A stretch of 64,000 nt of DNA from Chloroflexi bacterium CFX4 (GTDB lineage: Bacteria > Chloroflexota > Anaerolineae > Aggregatilineales > UBA2796): positions 224,524-288,523 of the forward strand of contig QWHC01000004.1 of assembly GCA_021404685.1 (NCBI GenBank). Reading direction: 5' to 3'. The notes under the pieces are model-generated. The model ran no database searches. It had not been told where the DNA came from and worked only from the letters and a program-made list of their open reading frames with translations. Position 1 is the stretch's first letter; each line of letters begins with the position of its first letter. Made by a program: the position numbers and the translations under genes. Positions 34,853-42,528 of this stretch are shown here, piece after piece.

Positions 34853-35850
34853 GATTCGCTATGGGGCGGCCCGCCGCGCATTTGGCGAGCGCGTGCTTCA
34901 TGGCGCCACAGGGCAAGCGCGGCGCGTTTGGTGCGTAGCGCGTTCAGGCGTGGCATTCCGTTGGCATACTCCGATGACCATTCCTGCGCGAATTTGCCGC
35001 GCCGAACCTCATCAAGGGCATTTTCCAGCACGCGCACCAGCTTGGCATCGGTGAAGCGCTCTAAGCGTGAGAGTAAGCCATATTGGGCAGTGCGAGAAGT
35101 GCGCTCTAGGGCATTCAAAATGCCATACTCAGCGCTTTCGCCCAGCAAGCGCGCCAGCTCGCCCGAAAGGTAAAGCTCCAGCAGGCTTGCCTCTGGTGGG
35201 TAGCCTTCACGGATGAGCAGTTCTGCCGCCGCCGTGATCAAATGGTGCAGCGAGGGCAGCAGAGTTTGCTGGGTGAATAGGCGCAGTTCTGCCTCCTGTT
35301 GGGCGGTCACCTCCAGCGCACCGCCGCGCAACGCCCCTAAGGCATGAGCAAGCGCTAGGGCGCGCTGCCACGCCTTACCGCTTGAATCCTGTTCCACCGC
35401 GATAAAGCTCGGCGTGCCAGTGCCAGCTTGGTAGGCTTGCCGCAGCGCGGCACCGCTGCCACGCGGCGCAATCAACACAGCATCCACAAACGGTGGCGGC
35501 TCGATAAAGCCGAAGGCAAGGCAGTAGCCGGAAAGGAAGATGAGTGTATCGCCCACGCGCAAGCCGGGCGCCACCTGTGCGAAATAGTTAGCGGGCAGGC
35601 GCTCGTCTGGCTCTGCCAACAAGATGATCGGGCTGCGGGCTGCGGCGTCGGCGGCGGGCATTGCCTCAAAGCCTGCCATGCGCGCAGAATCAGCCTGACG
35701 ACTCTCATCGCTGCCGATGACAACCGTCAAGCCACTTTCCCGCAGATTGTGCGCTGCGGCGCTGCCTAGCTCGCTGTAGCCTAGCAGGGCAACAGCCAGC
35801 CCTTTCAGCGCACTTGGATCAGCGTCAGCTTCGGTGAAAAAAGCAGGCAC
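34849..35850 (-). CDS. Ketol-acid-reductoisomerase-like protein without catalytic residues
   Basis: This 333-residue protein aligns with IlvC along its length. The N-terminal Rossmann motif is altered (GYSELGS instead of GYGSQGH). The middle has LIAPRGSGAALRQAY, then GTGTPSFIAVEQDSSGKA, and the C-terminal knot region has TSRTAQYG. Catalytic positions are lost. The HG(F/Y) histidine is Ser107 (SGY). The metal ligands of DLFGEQ read RLFTQQ, so Asp190 is Arg and Glu194 is Gln. It is therefore very unlikely to catalyse the isomeroreductase step of branched-chain amino acid synthesis. It starts with GTG behind GAGGAAAG and is coupled to the GT9 gene. Confidence 0.82.
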   Translation of the reverse strand: MPAFFTEADADPSALKGLAVALLGYSELGSAAAHNLRESGLTVVIGSDESRQADSARMAGFEAMPAADAAARSPIILLAEPDERLPANYFAQVAPGLRVGDTLIFLSGYCLAFGFIEPPPFVDAVLIAPRGSGAALRQAYQAGTGTPSFIAVEQDSSGKAWQRALALAHALGALRGGALEVTAQQEAELRLFTQQTLLPSLHHLITAAAELLIREGYPPEASLLELYLSGELARLLGESAEYGILNALERTSRTAQYGLLSRLERFTDAKLVRVLENALDEVRRGKFAQEWSSEYANGMPRLNALRTKRAALALWRHEARARQMRGGPPHSES

Positions 35851-35866
35851 CTTTCCTCAAAATCCT

Positions 35867-36107
35867 TTAACGGCGCTCGACCAGTGCAAGTGTACCCGGT
35901 TCGCTGACCCATGCACACTGGAAAGCACTGCGCCCGGTGTTCGGCGCAAGCACTGCATCAGCAAACTGGCGCGGACGCCCTTGCACGCTGGCAAACAGCA
36001 GCCGTCCCTGCCCACGCAGGCAGGCGCAGCAGGCGCGCAAAGGCCTGCCCTTCGCGAATCACGCCGTCGGTATCCACGATCAAGACGGTCGTATCCACCA
36101 CCAGATC
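35867..36107 (-). repeat. Duplicated 3' gene segment, copy 1
   Basis: About 240 bp nearly identical to 36680-36948, lacking 30 bp present in copy 2 (between 36023 and 36024). It includes the end of the secreted-protein gene and a further open frame, ending with TAA at 35867-35869. Confidence 0.85.
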
Positions 36108-36479
36108 GGGATCATCCAACCCGACAACGGGATCGAGCGGCTCTGCCGGCGGCGCACCGCAAGTCACCAAGACGAGTTGGGTAAAAATTGGCTCAGCATC
36201 GCTGAAGCTGTAATCGTAGACTTCCACAAGGTATGCACCGCTGGACGCTACGGGAATGGTGACGCTTGGCACGCGAATGCCTGTCGTGCCGATGGTGGGC
36301 CAAGACGTGCCGACGCCGTTCACATAGACTTCATCAGGGCGTTCGCCAACCTGATTGACGGTGATCGAACAATCGCCAAGCGTGATGGAATAGCCTGCCT
36401 GTGCCTGTGTTGGTGTGGCGCTCACGCTCACGATGAACAGAACAGCCAAAATAACTGACCAAAAACGCATTGCTTTCAT
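35958..36479 (-). CDS. Secreted hypothetical protein, paralogue 1 (probably frameshifted at the end)
   Basis: This 173-residue protein has a clear signal peptide (about 1-27, ending TPTQAQA) and a probable beta-sandwich body with two Cys residues. A segment with DLVVDTTVLIVDTDGVIREG follows. The called frame ends in a Cys/Ala-rich tail, RARASAPVC. A different frame, joined by removing one CTGC unit from the tandem CTGCCTGC at 36016-36023, reads on with RGQGRLLFASVQGRPRQF to a TAA at 35867. That longer end is more protein-like, so a 4-bp duplication has probably broken the gene. Paralogue 2 carries the same change. GGAGTGA supports the start. The family is not recognised. Confidence 0.65.
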   Translation of the reverse strand: MKAMRFWSVILAVLFIVSVSATPTQAQAGYSITLGDCSITVNQVGERPDEVYVNGVGTSWPTIGTTGIRVPSVTIPVASSGAYLVEVYDYSFSDAEPIFTQLVLVTCGAPPAEPLDPVVGLDDPDLVVDTTVLIVDTDGVIREGQAFARLLRLPAWAGTAAVCQRARASAPVC

Positions 36480-36540
36480 TAGGAATCACTCCTTTATGGG
36501 ATATTTGCAATATTATTATACGATCATTATGTGAATAGCC

Positions 36541-36558
36541 TGAAAAAATTTTGCAAAA
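36541..36558. repeat. 18-bp upstream motif, copy 1
   Basis: TGAAAAAATTTTGCAAAA matches 37404-37421 at 17 of 18 positions. Each copy lies about 60-80 bp upstream of one of the two paralogous secreted-protein genes, so it may be a shared regulatory site. A minus-strand TATAAT at 36520-36515 sits between this copy and the gene. Confidence 0.5.
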
Positions 36559-36679
36559 AATAGCAAACGCTTGCCCTACGCTGACTTGACAAATTGCGGA
36601 TGTTGGTCAGAGGGATTAGACTGGGCTAAGCGTAGCCAATACCTCTGACAGCACCAGCTATGCTCAGCAGATTGGAGCG

Positions 36680-36948
36680 TTAACGGCGTTCGACCAGCGC
36701 AAGTGTACCCGGTTCGCTGACCCATGCACACTGAAAGGCACTGCGCCCGGTGTTCGGCGCAAGCACTGCATCAGCAAACTGGCGCGGACGCCCTTGCACG
36801 CTGGCAAACAGCAGCCGTCCCTGCCCACGCAGGCAGAATGATGCTGCGGTTGCCCAGATAGGTGGGGCGCAGCAGGCGCGCAAAGGCCTGCCCTTCGCGA
36901 ATCACGCCGTCGGTATCCACGATTAAGACGGTCGTATCCACCACCAGA
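36680..36948 (-). repeat. Duplicated 3' gene segment, copy 2
   Basis: About 270 bp nearly identical to 35867-36107, but with 30 extra bp at 36837-36866. The rest of the two genes has diverged strongly, so this block looks like a gene-conversion tract. Confidence 0.85.
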
Positions 36949-37328
36949 TCGCCATCGTCAGCGCCATCCAGCGGTTCAGCAGGCAGATCGCCGCCGCAGT
37001 TCACCGTCACCAGTTGGCGGAACACAACAACAGGAAACTCACCGAACCATTCCGTCACCTCAGCGAGGTAAGTGCCGCTGGCGGGCATGGTAGCCGAGAC
37101 GCTTGGCAGAGGGTCTTCAGTTTCGGGGGAATAGGGCCAAAAACTCGTCACCGCACCAATTGTATATTCATCAGGGCGTGCATCGTTATCCACAATGCTG
37201 ATTGTAATCGTACAGCCGCTGGCAGAAGCAACGTAGCTGCTCTGGGCTTGGACGGGCGCCGCCGCGCCAAAACTTGCCGCCACCAATGCCACTAGGGCAA
37301 CCATCCATAACCATGTTGAGCGTTTCAT
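36771..37328 (-). CDS. Secreted hypothetical protein, paralogue 2 (probably frameshifted at the end)
   Basis: This 185-residue protein from the ATG at 37328 (GGAGATG upstream) has a signal peptide (about 1-30, ending APVQAQS). The body resembles paralogue 1 only loosely (shared RPDEY, SVSATMPASGTYLAEV-like and DLPAEPLD patches). From DLVVDTTVLIVDTDG on it is almost identical in DNA and protein. It keeps the ten residues PTYLGNRSII that paralogue 1 lacks. The same CTGCCTGC duplication (36829-36836) diverts the frame, and the continuing frame runs to a TAA at 36680. The gene is divergent from the GT39-like gene at 37469. Confidence 0.65.
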   Translation of the reverse strand: MKRSTWLWMVALVALVAASFGAAAPVQAQSSYVASASGCTITISIVDNDARPDEYTIGAVTSFWPYSPETEDPLPSVSATMPASGTYLAEVTEWFGEFPVVVFRQLVTVNCGGDLPAEPLDGADDGDLVVDTTVLIVDTDGVIREGQAFARLLRPTYLGNRSIILPAWAGTAAVCQRARASAPVC

Positions 37329-37403
37329 TTGACATCTCCGTTGGAATAAACACATTGTCTGTGGTATTGTACGCCTCTTGTTTGCAGAGTTCACGGGTCA
37401 ACT

Positions 37404-37421
37404 TGAAAAAATCTTGCAAAA
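37404..37421. repeat. 18-bp upstream motif, copy 2
   Basis: TGAAAAAATCTTGCAAAA, the counterpart of 36541-36558. It lies between paralogue 2 and the divergent GT39-like gene and could affect both. Confidence 0.5.
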
Positions 37422-37468
37422 TTCTCGCAAATTGACTGTGTACACTGATTTGAGGTACATCCCTAGCT

Positions 37469-39967
37469 ATGCCTGAATGGCTTTTGCCAACCTTTGCCCT
37501 TGCGCCTGCCTTGTTGTGGTTCTTCTTAGGCGTTGGACTGCCCTATACGCTGATCCTCCTGCCACGCGCTGATTGGCACAACCGCTTGCTGGTTGCTGCG
37601 CTCAGCTTAGCGATCAGCCCACTGCTCAGCACAACCGTGATGTTTATGATCGGCACTTTTGGGCGCTTCAGCGTTCTGAATGTCTTGATTGGGACGGCGG
37701 CGCTGTGTGCGCTTGGCGTGCCGTTGGCGCTGCGCCGTGCGCGCCAACCTAGTCCTGAAGCGCCGAAAGCGCCATCACTGAGCGCCCTTGAAGTCGGGCT
37801 GATTATTGCGATCAGCATTGCTGTGCTGCTGCGCTTTTGGAACACCGCCTATTGGAGCTTCACCACCTATGACGCGCTGTGGGTATATGGCTATAATGCG
37901 CGGCTGTTCTTGCTTGAAGGCAGCATTCCAACGCGCATTGGCTACTATCCGCAGCAGGTGGCGCTTGCCTATACCTATGGGCAGCTCCTCTGGGGCGCGA
38001 TTAACGACCATGCAGCGCGCACCGTGCTGCCCTACTTCGCCCTTAACAGCATCCTGCTGACGTACTTGGGTGGTGCGCGGCTGTTCTCGCGGCGCACAGG
38101 GCTGATCGCCGCCGCACTCTGGACGCTCTATCCGCAGCACGCCGTTTGGAGCCAGTTCGGCGACCTTGAAGTGACCGTGACGGGCTATTTTGCAGGCACA
38201 GCCGCATTTTTCATCGCCGCATGGCGGGAAAAACAGCCGCGCTATGCAGTGATCAGCGGTTTGTTGTTGGCAGCAGCGCTCTGGACGAAACCAACAGGCG
38301 GTGCGCTCATCCAAAGCCTGATCCTGATCGGTGCTGTGGCGGTGCTTGGGCAAGGGATCGCCTTGCGCGGTCTACATTGGCGCGCCGCATGGCAGGCCAT
38401 CTGGCAAAATCGCCTTGTGCGCTATGTGATTCTGGCGCTGATTGTTGCCTTTCCGCTCGGCGGCATGTGGTACATTCGGAATGTGCTGTATGGGCATCCG
38501 ATGTTGGTGCTGCCAGATGGCTATTGGCAAGCGGCGGCACAGCGCAGTGGGCAAGAACTCGGCTGGCTGCTCTTGCTGGCGCTCTTGGGGCTACCCTTCG
38601 CGGCGCGGCGCTTGCCCTACGCCCTGATCGGCTTCGCGCTGCTGTGTGTGGGCGCGCTGCCCTCTGCTTTTGGCGGCAGGCTGCCAACGCTTGCCGAATT
38701 GCAACATATGGCGGTTGGGCAGATTGCGACTAGCATCCTGCCGACGCGCTTAGGCGTGCTGGACTATGCCATACTTGGGCTTGGCGCGGCGCTCATCCTC
38801 TGGAGTGTGCTGCCCAAATGGCGGGCGCTCAGCGGTGCGCAGCGTGGGACGCTAGGGCTGATCGCCGCCTTCCTGCTGCCCTATGGCATCACATGGTTTT
38901 GGTCATATTCCTATCACTTTCGGCTCAGTTTTCCGCTTGTGCCGTATTTTTGCTGGGTGCTTGCCGCCCAAGCTGATGCGCTCTTGAAGCGGGTGCGTCT
39001 GCCGCATGTGGCGCGCAGTGTAAAGGTTGCCGCCAGCCTGATCGTGATCGTTGCGCTTGCCGCCGTCGGTTGGTGGAGCGTGCTTTCCGCCTTGCCCACA
39101 GCGATTACCGGCGCGCTGCCCACGGATGACGCTAAAATTGCGGCGGGCAACCCTGCCCTGATGGACTTGGTAACGTTCCTACGCGAACGGCGCGCTGAAC
39201 TCGGCAGACCGCTAACAGTGGTCTCTCCAGGTGAGCTGCGCCTAAATTTCTTCTTCCCACAAGATGCTATCCGCGGCGATTGGTTCCCTACGACGCTTGA
39301 TGAAATTGCCGATGTGGACTATTACATTGATAGCAGCGTCAGCCACCGCCTGTATACCATTCGTGGGCAGTTCTACAACCAGATCATCGCCTCGCGCACG
39401 CGGATGGAAGTTTTATGGCGCGCCTTTACGACGGACGACGGCATTTTCCGCTTTTCCGCTTATGAGGTGAACAACCTCAACCGCTTTCAAAAGCCTGAGC
39501 CGAACGGCAAACTCGGCGTCCAAGTGGGCGAGTTTGCCTATCTGCATGGTTGGGATTTGAACAACCTAACCTTCAGCGCCGGGCAGCCGATTCACCTCGT
39601 GCTGTGGTGGGAGGCATTGCGCGCCGCCGACCTTGAATACAGCGTGTTCATCCACCTGTGGGATGAGGCAAATCAGCGCGCTGTGATGATCTTTGGCGGG
39701 CAGCCAATGGAGGGCGCTTGGCAGGTCTGGTATGGCGTCAGCGGCGAACAGTTCACACAAGCCTATCCAACGCGCCTATGGCAAACGGGCGAGATCATCA
39801 AGGATGAGTGGCGCGTGCCTGTGCCAGAGGACGTGCCAGCAGGGCAATACGAGCTGCGGATCGGCATGTATGATCCGATCAGCGGCGCACGCTTGCCCAT
39901 CACACGCGATGGTGAGGCGCTAGGCGGCTGGCTGCGCCTGAACACCGTGCAAATTGTGCCGCGCTAG
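37469..39967 (+). CDS. GT39-like polytopic membrane glycosyltransferase
   Basis: This 832-residue protein has about 13 hydrophobic segments up to about residue 540. The first luminal-type loop has FTTYDALWVYGYNARLF, with the acidic residue expected in GT-C enzymes that use polyprenyl-phosphate sugars (ArnT/PMT superfamily). The remaining about 270 residues are soluble. They contain an LFFPQD-like region and a C-terminal beta-sandwich (WEALRAADLEYSVFIHLW, then LRIGMYDPISGARLPI). A similar end is present in the second GT39-like protein at 49761. It probably transfers sugars to envelope lipids or proteins on the outer side. The substrate is unknown. Confidence 0.75.
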   Translation: MPEWLLPTFALAPALLWFFLGVGLPYTLILLPRADWHNRLLVAALSLAISPLLSTTVMFMIGTFGRFSVLNVLIGTAALCALGVPLALRRARQPSPEAPKAPSLSALEVGLIIAISIAVLLRFWNTAYWSFTTYDALWVYGYNARLFLLEGSIPTRIGYYPQQVALAYTYGQLLWGAINDHAARTVLPYFALNSILLTYLGGARLFSRRTGLIAAALWTLYPQHAVWSQFGDLEVTVTGYFAGTAAFFIAAWREKQPRYAVISGLLLAAALWTKPTGGALIQSLILIGAVAVLGQGIALRGLHWRAAWQAIWQNRLVRYVILALIVAFPLGGMWYIRNVLYGHPMLVLPDGYWQAAAQRSGQELGWLLLLALLGLPFAARRLPYALIGFALLCVGALPSAFGGRLPTLAELQHMAVGQIATSILPTRLGVLDYAILGLGAALILWSVLPKWRALSGAQRGTLGLIAAFLLPYGITWFWSYSYHFRLSFPLVPYFCWVLAAQADALLKRVRLPHVARSVKVAASLIVIVALAAVGWWSVLSALPTAITGALPTDDAKIAAGNPALMDLVTFLRERRAELGRPLTVVSPGELRLNFFFPQDAIRGDWFPTTLDEIADVDYYIDSSVSHRLYTIRGQFYNQIIASRTRMEVLWRAFTTDDGIFRFSAYEVNNLNRFQKPEPNGKLGVQVGEFAYLHGWDLNNLTFSAGQPIHLVLWWEALRAADLEYSVFIHLWDEANQRAVMIFGGQPMEGAWQVWYGVSGEQFTQAYPTRLWQTGEIIKDEWRVPVPEDVPAGQYELRIGMYDPISGARLPITRDGEALGGWLRLNTVQIVPR

Positions 39968-40011
39968 GCGCTTTAGGCTATAATCGCCGCATCCAGAAGA
40001 AGGCGCGTTCT

Positions 40012-41214
40012 ATGACTTATGATCAGGTTGATCCGCTGTTGCATTGGCGTGAGGAATTTCCGATCCTCAGCACCTGCACCTACCTTGTGAGCAACTCGCT
40101 GGGCGCAATGCCGCGTGCCGTCTATGATTCGTTGCGCCAATACGCCGACACATGGGCGAGCCGCGGCGTGCGCGCTTGGGCAGAAGGCTGGTGGGACTTC
40201 AACACGCGGGTCGGTGATGCCATCGCACCAATCATCGGCGCGCCAAGCGGCACGCTTTCCATGCACCAGAATATCTCTATCGCGCAGGGCATCCTGCTCA
40301 CCTGCTTCGATTACGACAGTGCGCGGAACAAAGTGGTCATTGAAGGCGGCATTTTCCCATCGGTCTACTACGTGCTGCGCGGAATGCTGCCGCCGCACGT
40401 TGAACTGCACACTGCAAGCGGCTACGACGGCGTGACGGTGGATGTTCAGGCGATCATAGACGCCATTGATGAGCGCACGCTCTTGGTGCCGATCTCGCAT
40501 GTGCTGTTCCGCAGCGCCTACATCTTGGATGTAGCTGCCATTATCGAGAAAGCGCATAAGGTTGGCGCTTACGTGCTTTTGGATGGCTACCATGCCGCTG
40601 GCATTGTGCCGGTGGATGTGACGGCGCTGGATGTGGACTTCTATTTAGGTGGCGTGCTGAAATGGCTGTGCGGCGGCGCGGGTGGCGTTTTTCTTTATGC
40701 ACGCCCTGACCACTTGCGGACGATGCAGCCGAAGCTGACCGGCTGGATGGCGCACAAGCACCCTTTTGCCTTTGAGGTTGGCGAAATGGACTTCCGTGAG
40801 GATGCCTTCCGCTTTCTGAACGGCACACCGCAGTTGCCTTCGCTGTATGCCAACTTGCCCGGTGTGGAGATCATCAAGCAGGTTGGCGTGGCTGCCATTC
40901 GCCAGAAATCCATGCGCCAAACTGCCCTGATCATGGCGCGGGCAGCGGCGGAAGGCTGGCAAGTGAACAGCGTCCGCGATCCACAGCGGCGCGGCGGCTC
41001 TGTGACGGTTAATCCGCCGCACGCTTATGCCGTTTCGCGTGCGCTGCTGGCACGCAACATCGTCATTGATTACCGTGAAGGGTCAGGCATTCGCCTCTCG
41101 CCGCATTTTTACAACAGCGATGCCGAAGTTCAGGCAGCATTGGATGCCATCACCGACATTTTGGCAAGCGGCGAATGGCAACCTTATGCCGATGCACAGT
41201 CGTTCGTCACCTGA
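40012..41214 (+). CDS. kynU: Kynureninase-like PLP enzyme (class V aminotransferase fold)
   Basis: This 400-residue fold-type I PLP protein has TCTYLVSNSLGAMP near the start, the Asp of the cofactor pocket in LLDGYHAAGIVP, and the Schiff-base Lys in GVLKWLCGGAGGVFLYAR, followed by GWMAHKHPFAF. These match the kynureninase branch. Kynureninase cleaves kynurenine or 3-hydroxykynurenine to anthranilate or 3-hydroxyanthranilate plus alanine. The next gene, 8 bp downstream, is a kynurenine formamidase, which strongly supports this call. No tryptophan dioxygenase gene is in the window. A TATAAT at 39979-39984 may be the -10, and AGAAGG precedes the ATG. Confidence 0.8.
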   Translation: MTYDQVDPLLHWREEFPILSTCTYLVSNSLGAMPRAVYDSLRQYADTWASRGVRAWAEGWWDFNTRVGDAIAPIIGAPSGTLSMHQNISIAQGILLTCFDYDSARNKVVIEGGIFPSVYYVLRGMLPPHVELHTASGYDGVTVDVQAIIDAIDERTLLVPISHVLFRSAYILDVAAIIEKAHKVGAYVLLDGYHAAGIVPVDVTALDVDFYLGGVLKWLCGGAGGVFLYARPDHLRTMQPKLTGWMAHKHPFAFEVGEMDFREDAFRFLNGTPQLPSLYANLPGVEIIKQVGVAAIRQKSMRQTALIMARAAAEGWQVNSVRDPQRRGGSVTVNPPHAYAVSRALLARNIVIDYREGSGIRLSPHFYNSDAEVQAALDAITDILASGEWQPYADAQSFVT

Positions 41215-41222
41215 GAGGCGCC

Positions 41223-41858
41223 ATGCTCTACGATATTAGCCGCACCATCTCGCCCGATCTGGCAGTTTGGACGGGCGATACGCCTTTTTCTGCCGTTCAG
41301 CAGCTGCACATTGGGCAAGGTGACTCGGTCAACCTGTTCACATTGACCATGAGCGCGCACACGGGCAGCCACGCCGATGCACCTTATCACTATCTGCCTG
41401 ATGGCGCGCATCCCGACGCATTAGCGCTTGACCCTTATCTCGGCAGGGCGCAAGTCATTCACCTGACACGACGCGAAGGCGGCATTCTGCCTGATGAGAT
41501 CGCACCGAAGTTCCGCCCCGATGCGCCGCGCTTGCTGCTGCGGACGTGGTGCAGCGACCTGCCCGACCACACCTTCCCGACCGAATTTCCCTACCCGACG
41601 GCGCACCTCGTGGACTGGCTGGCAGCGCGCGGCGTGCTGCTCTTGGGCGTGGATATGCCCTCGGTGGATGCCTACACCAGCCAAACCCTGGACGCACACA
41701 AGCGCCTTGCCGCGCACGGCATCCGTAACTTAGAGACGCTCTACTTGCGCGAGGTGCCAGAAGGGTTCTACGAGTTGATCGCACTGCCGCTGAAGATCGC
41801 AGGTGTGTGCGGATCGCCTGTGCGTGCTGTGCTGCGAACACTTGTTGCGGAAGGTTAA
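41223..41858 (+). CDS. kynB: Kynurenine formamidase (cyclase family)
   Basis: This 211-residue protein is of the expected length. It starts MLYDISRTISPDLAVWTGDTPF, and has the metal-binding HTGSHADAPYHY motif, LDPYLGRAQV and GVDMPSVDAYTS, all typical of KynB. It hydrolyses N-formylkynurenine to kynurenine and formate with a divalent metal. The ATG at 41223 is preceded by GAGAGGCG; the upstream in-frame codons overlap kynU. It ends 4 bp before the next gene, a small membrane exporter, so the three may form one operon. Confidence 0.92.
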   Translation: MLYDISRTISPDLAVWTGDTPFSAVQQLHIGQGDSVNLFTLTMSAHTGSHADAPYHYLPDGAHPDALALDPYLGRAQVIHLTRREGGILPDEIAPKFRPDAPRLLLRTWCSDLPDHTFPTEFPYPTAHLVDWLAARGVLLLGVDMPSVDAYTSQTLDAHKRLAAHGIRNLETLYLREVPEGFYELIALPLKIAGVCGSPVRAVLRTLVAEG

Positions 41859-41862
41859 CCAC

Positions 41863-42300
41863 ATGGCTGATTATTTGGCGCGTGCTTTGGGCGCATGGTT
41901 TGTTGGCTTCTTCCCATTGGCAGAAATTTACGTGGCGGTGCCGGCTGCGCTTGCCGTCGGTCTCGATCACCTCTCGACTGTGTTCTGGACGGTCTTTGGG
42001 AATTTCACACCGCTGCTGCTCATCCAGTTTGGGTATAACAACCTGCTGCGCCTGCCACGTCTGCGGCGTTGGCTGGAGAACCTAGTCTCAGAGCGCGCCA
42101 AGCGTGCGATTGATCGGTATGGTTTTTGGGTCGTGCTGCTGCTCACGCCGTGGACGGGCGTCTGGGTGATGGGCGTGACGGCAAAGGCGCTGCGTATGAA
42201 AGGCGCCGTGCTGCTTGGTGCGGGCTTGATCAGCATCACGGTCTATGCGGTGGCGCTTGTCGTGCTAATCAACGGCGGTGTGCAGGTTTTGGCGCAATAG
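41863..42300 (+). CDS. Small multidrug-export-type membrane protein (COG2426-like)
   Basis: This 145-residue protein has about four membrane segments. It has the family features FFPLAEIYVAVPAALAVGL near the start, then a hydrophobic WTVFGNFTPLLLI segment, and WVVLLLTPWTGVWVMG. The family is annotated as a putative small multidrug export protein, but its activity is poorly documented. The ATG at 41863 is 4 bp after kynB, with AAGG upstream. Export of a kynurenine-pathway product is possible but only suggested by position. Confidence 0.75.
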   Translation: MADYLARALGAWFVGFFPLAEIYVAVPAALAVGLDHLSTVFWTVFGNFTPLLLIQFGYNNLLRLPRLRRWLENLVSERAKRAIDRYGFWVVLLLTPWTGVWVMGVTAKALRMKGAVLLGAGLISITVYAVALVVLINGGVQVLAQ

Positions 42301-42385
42301 AACTGAGCGTGGTGAAGATCAGGGTTATGGATTGCCAAAATTGTGCGGATCACAACCAGAGCAGGGGCTGACACACGCACTGATT

Positions 42386-42411
42386 CCCTTTCCCTGCCCG
42401 CGGGGAAAGGG
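42386..42411 (+). terminator. Hairpin, probable terminator
   Basis: CCCTTTCCC and GGGAAAGGG form a perfect 9-bp stem with an 8-nt loop. It lies 85 bp after the exporter gene. There is no U-run. The left arm context CTGATTCCCTTTCC recurs at 58991-59004. Confidence 0.4.
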
Positions 42412-42528
42412 CTAAGGCTAGCGATTTGCTAGGCTGCCGCACACTACACGGTGCTTAAAAGTTGCCGCCTAGTGGTAGAATAGAGGCTGTCATAAAGAGC
42501 CTTTTAAATTCATAGGCAGCAAAACCTG

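Noticed and set aside
40012..41214. Cysteine desulfurase as the identity of the class V PLP enzyme
   Set aside because: The Lys context (LKWLCGGAGG) and the neighbouring formamidase fit kynureninase better, and the desulfurase active-site Cys loop is not seen.
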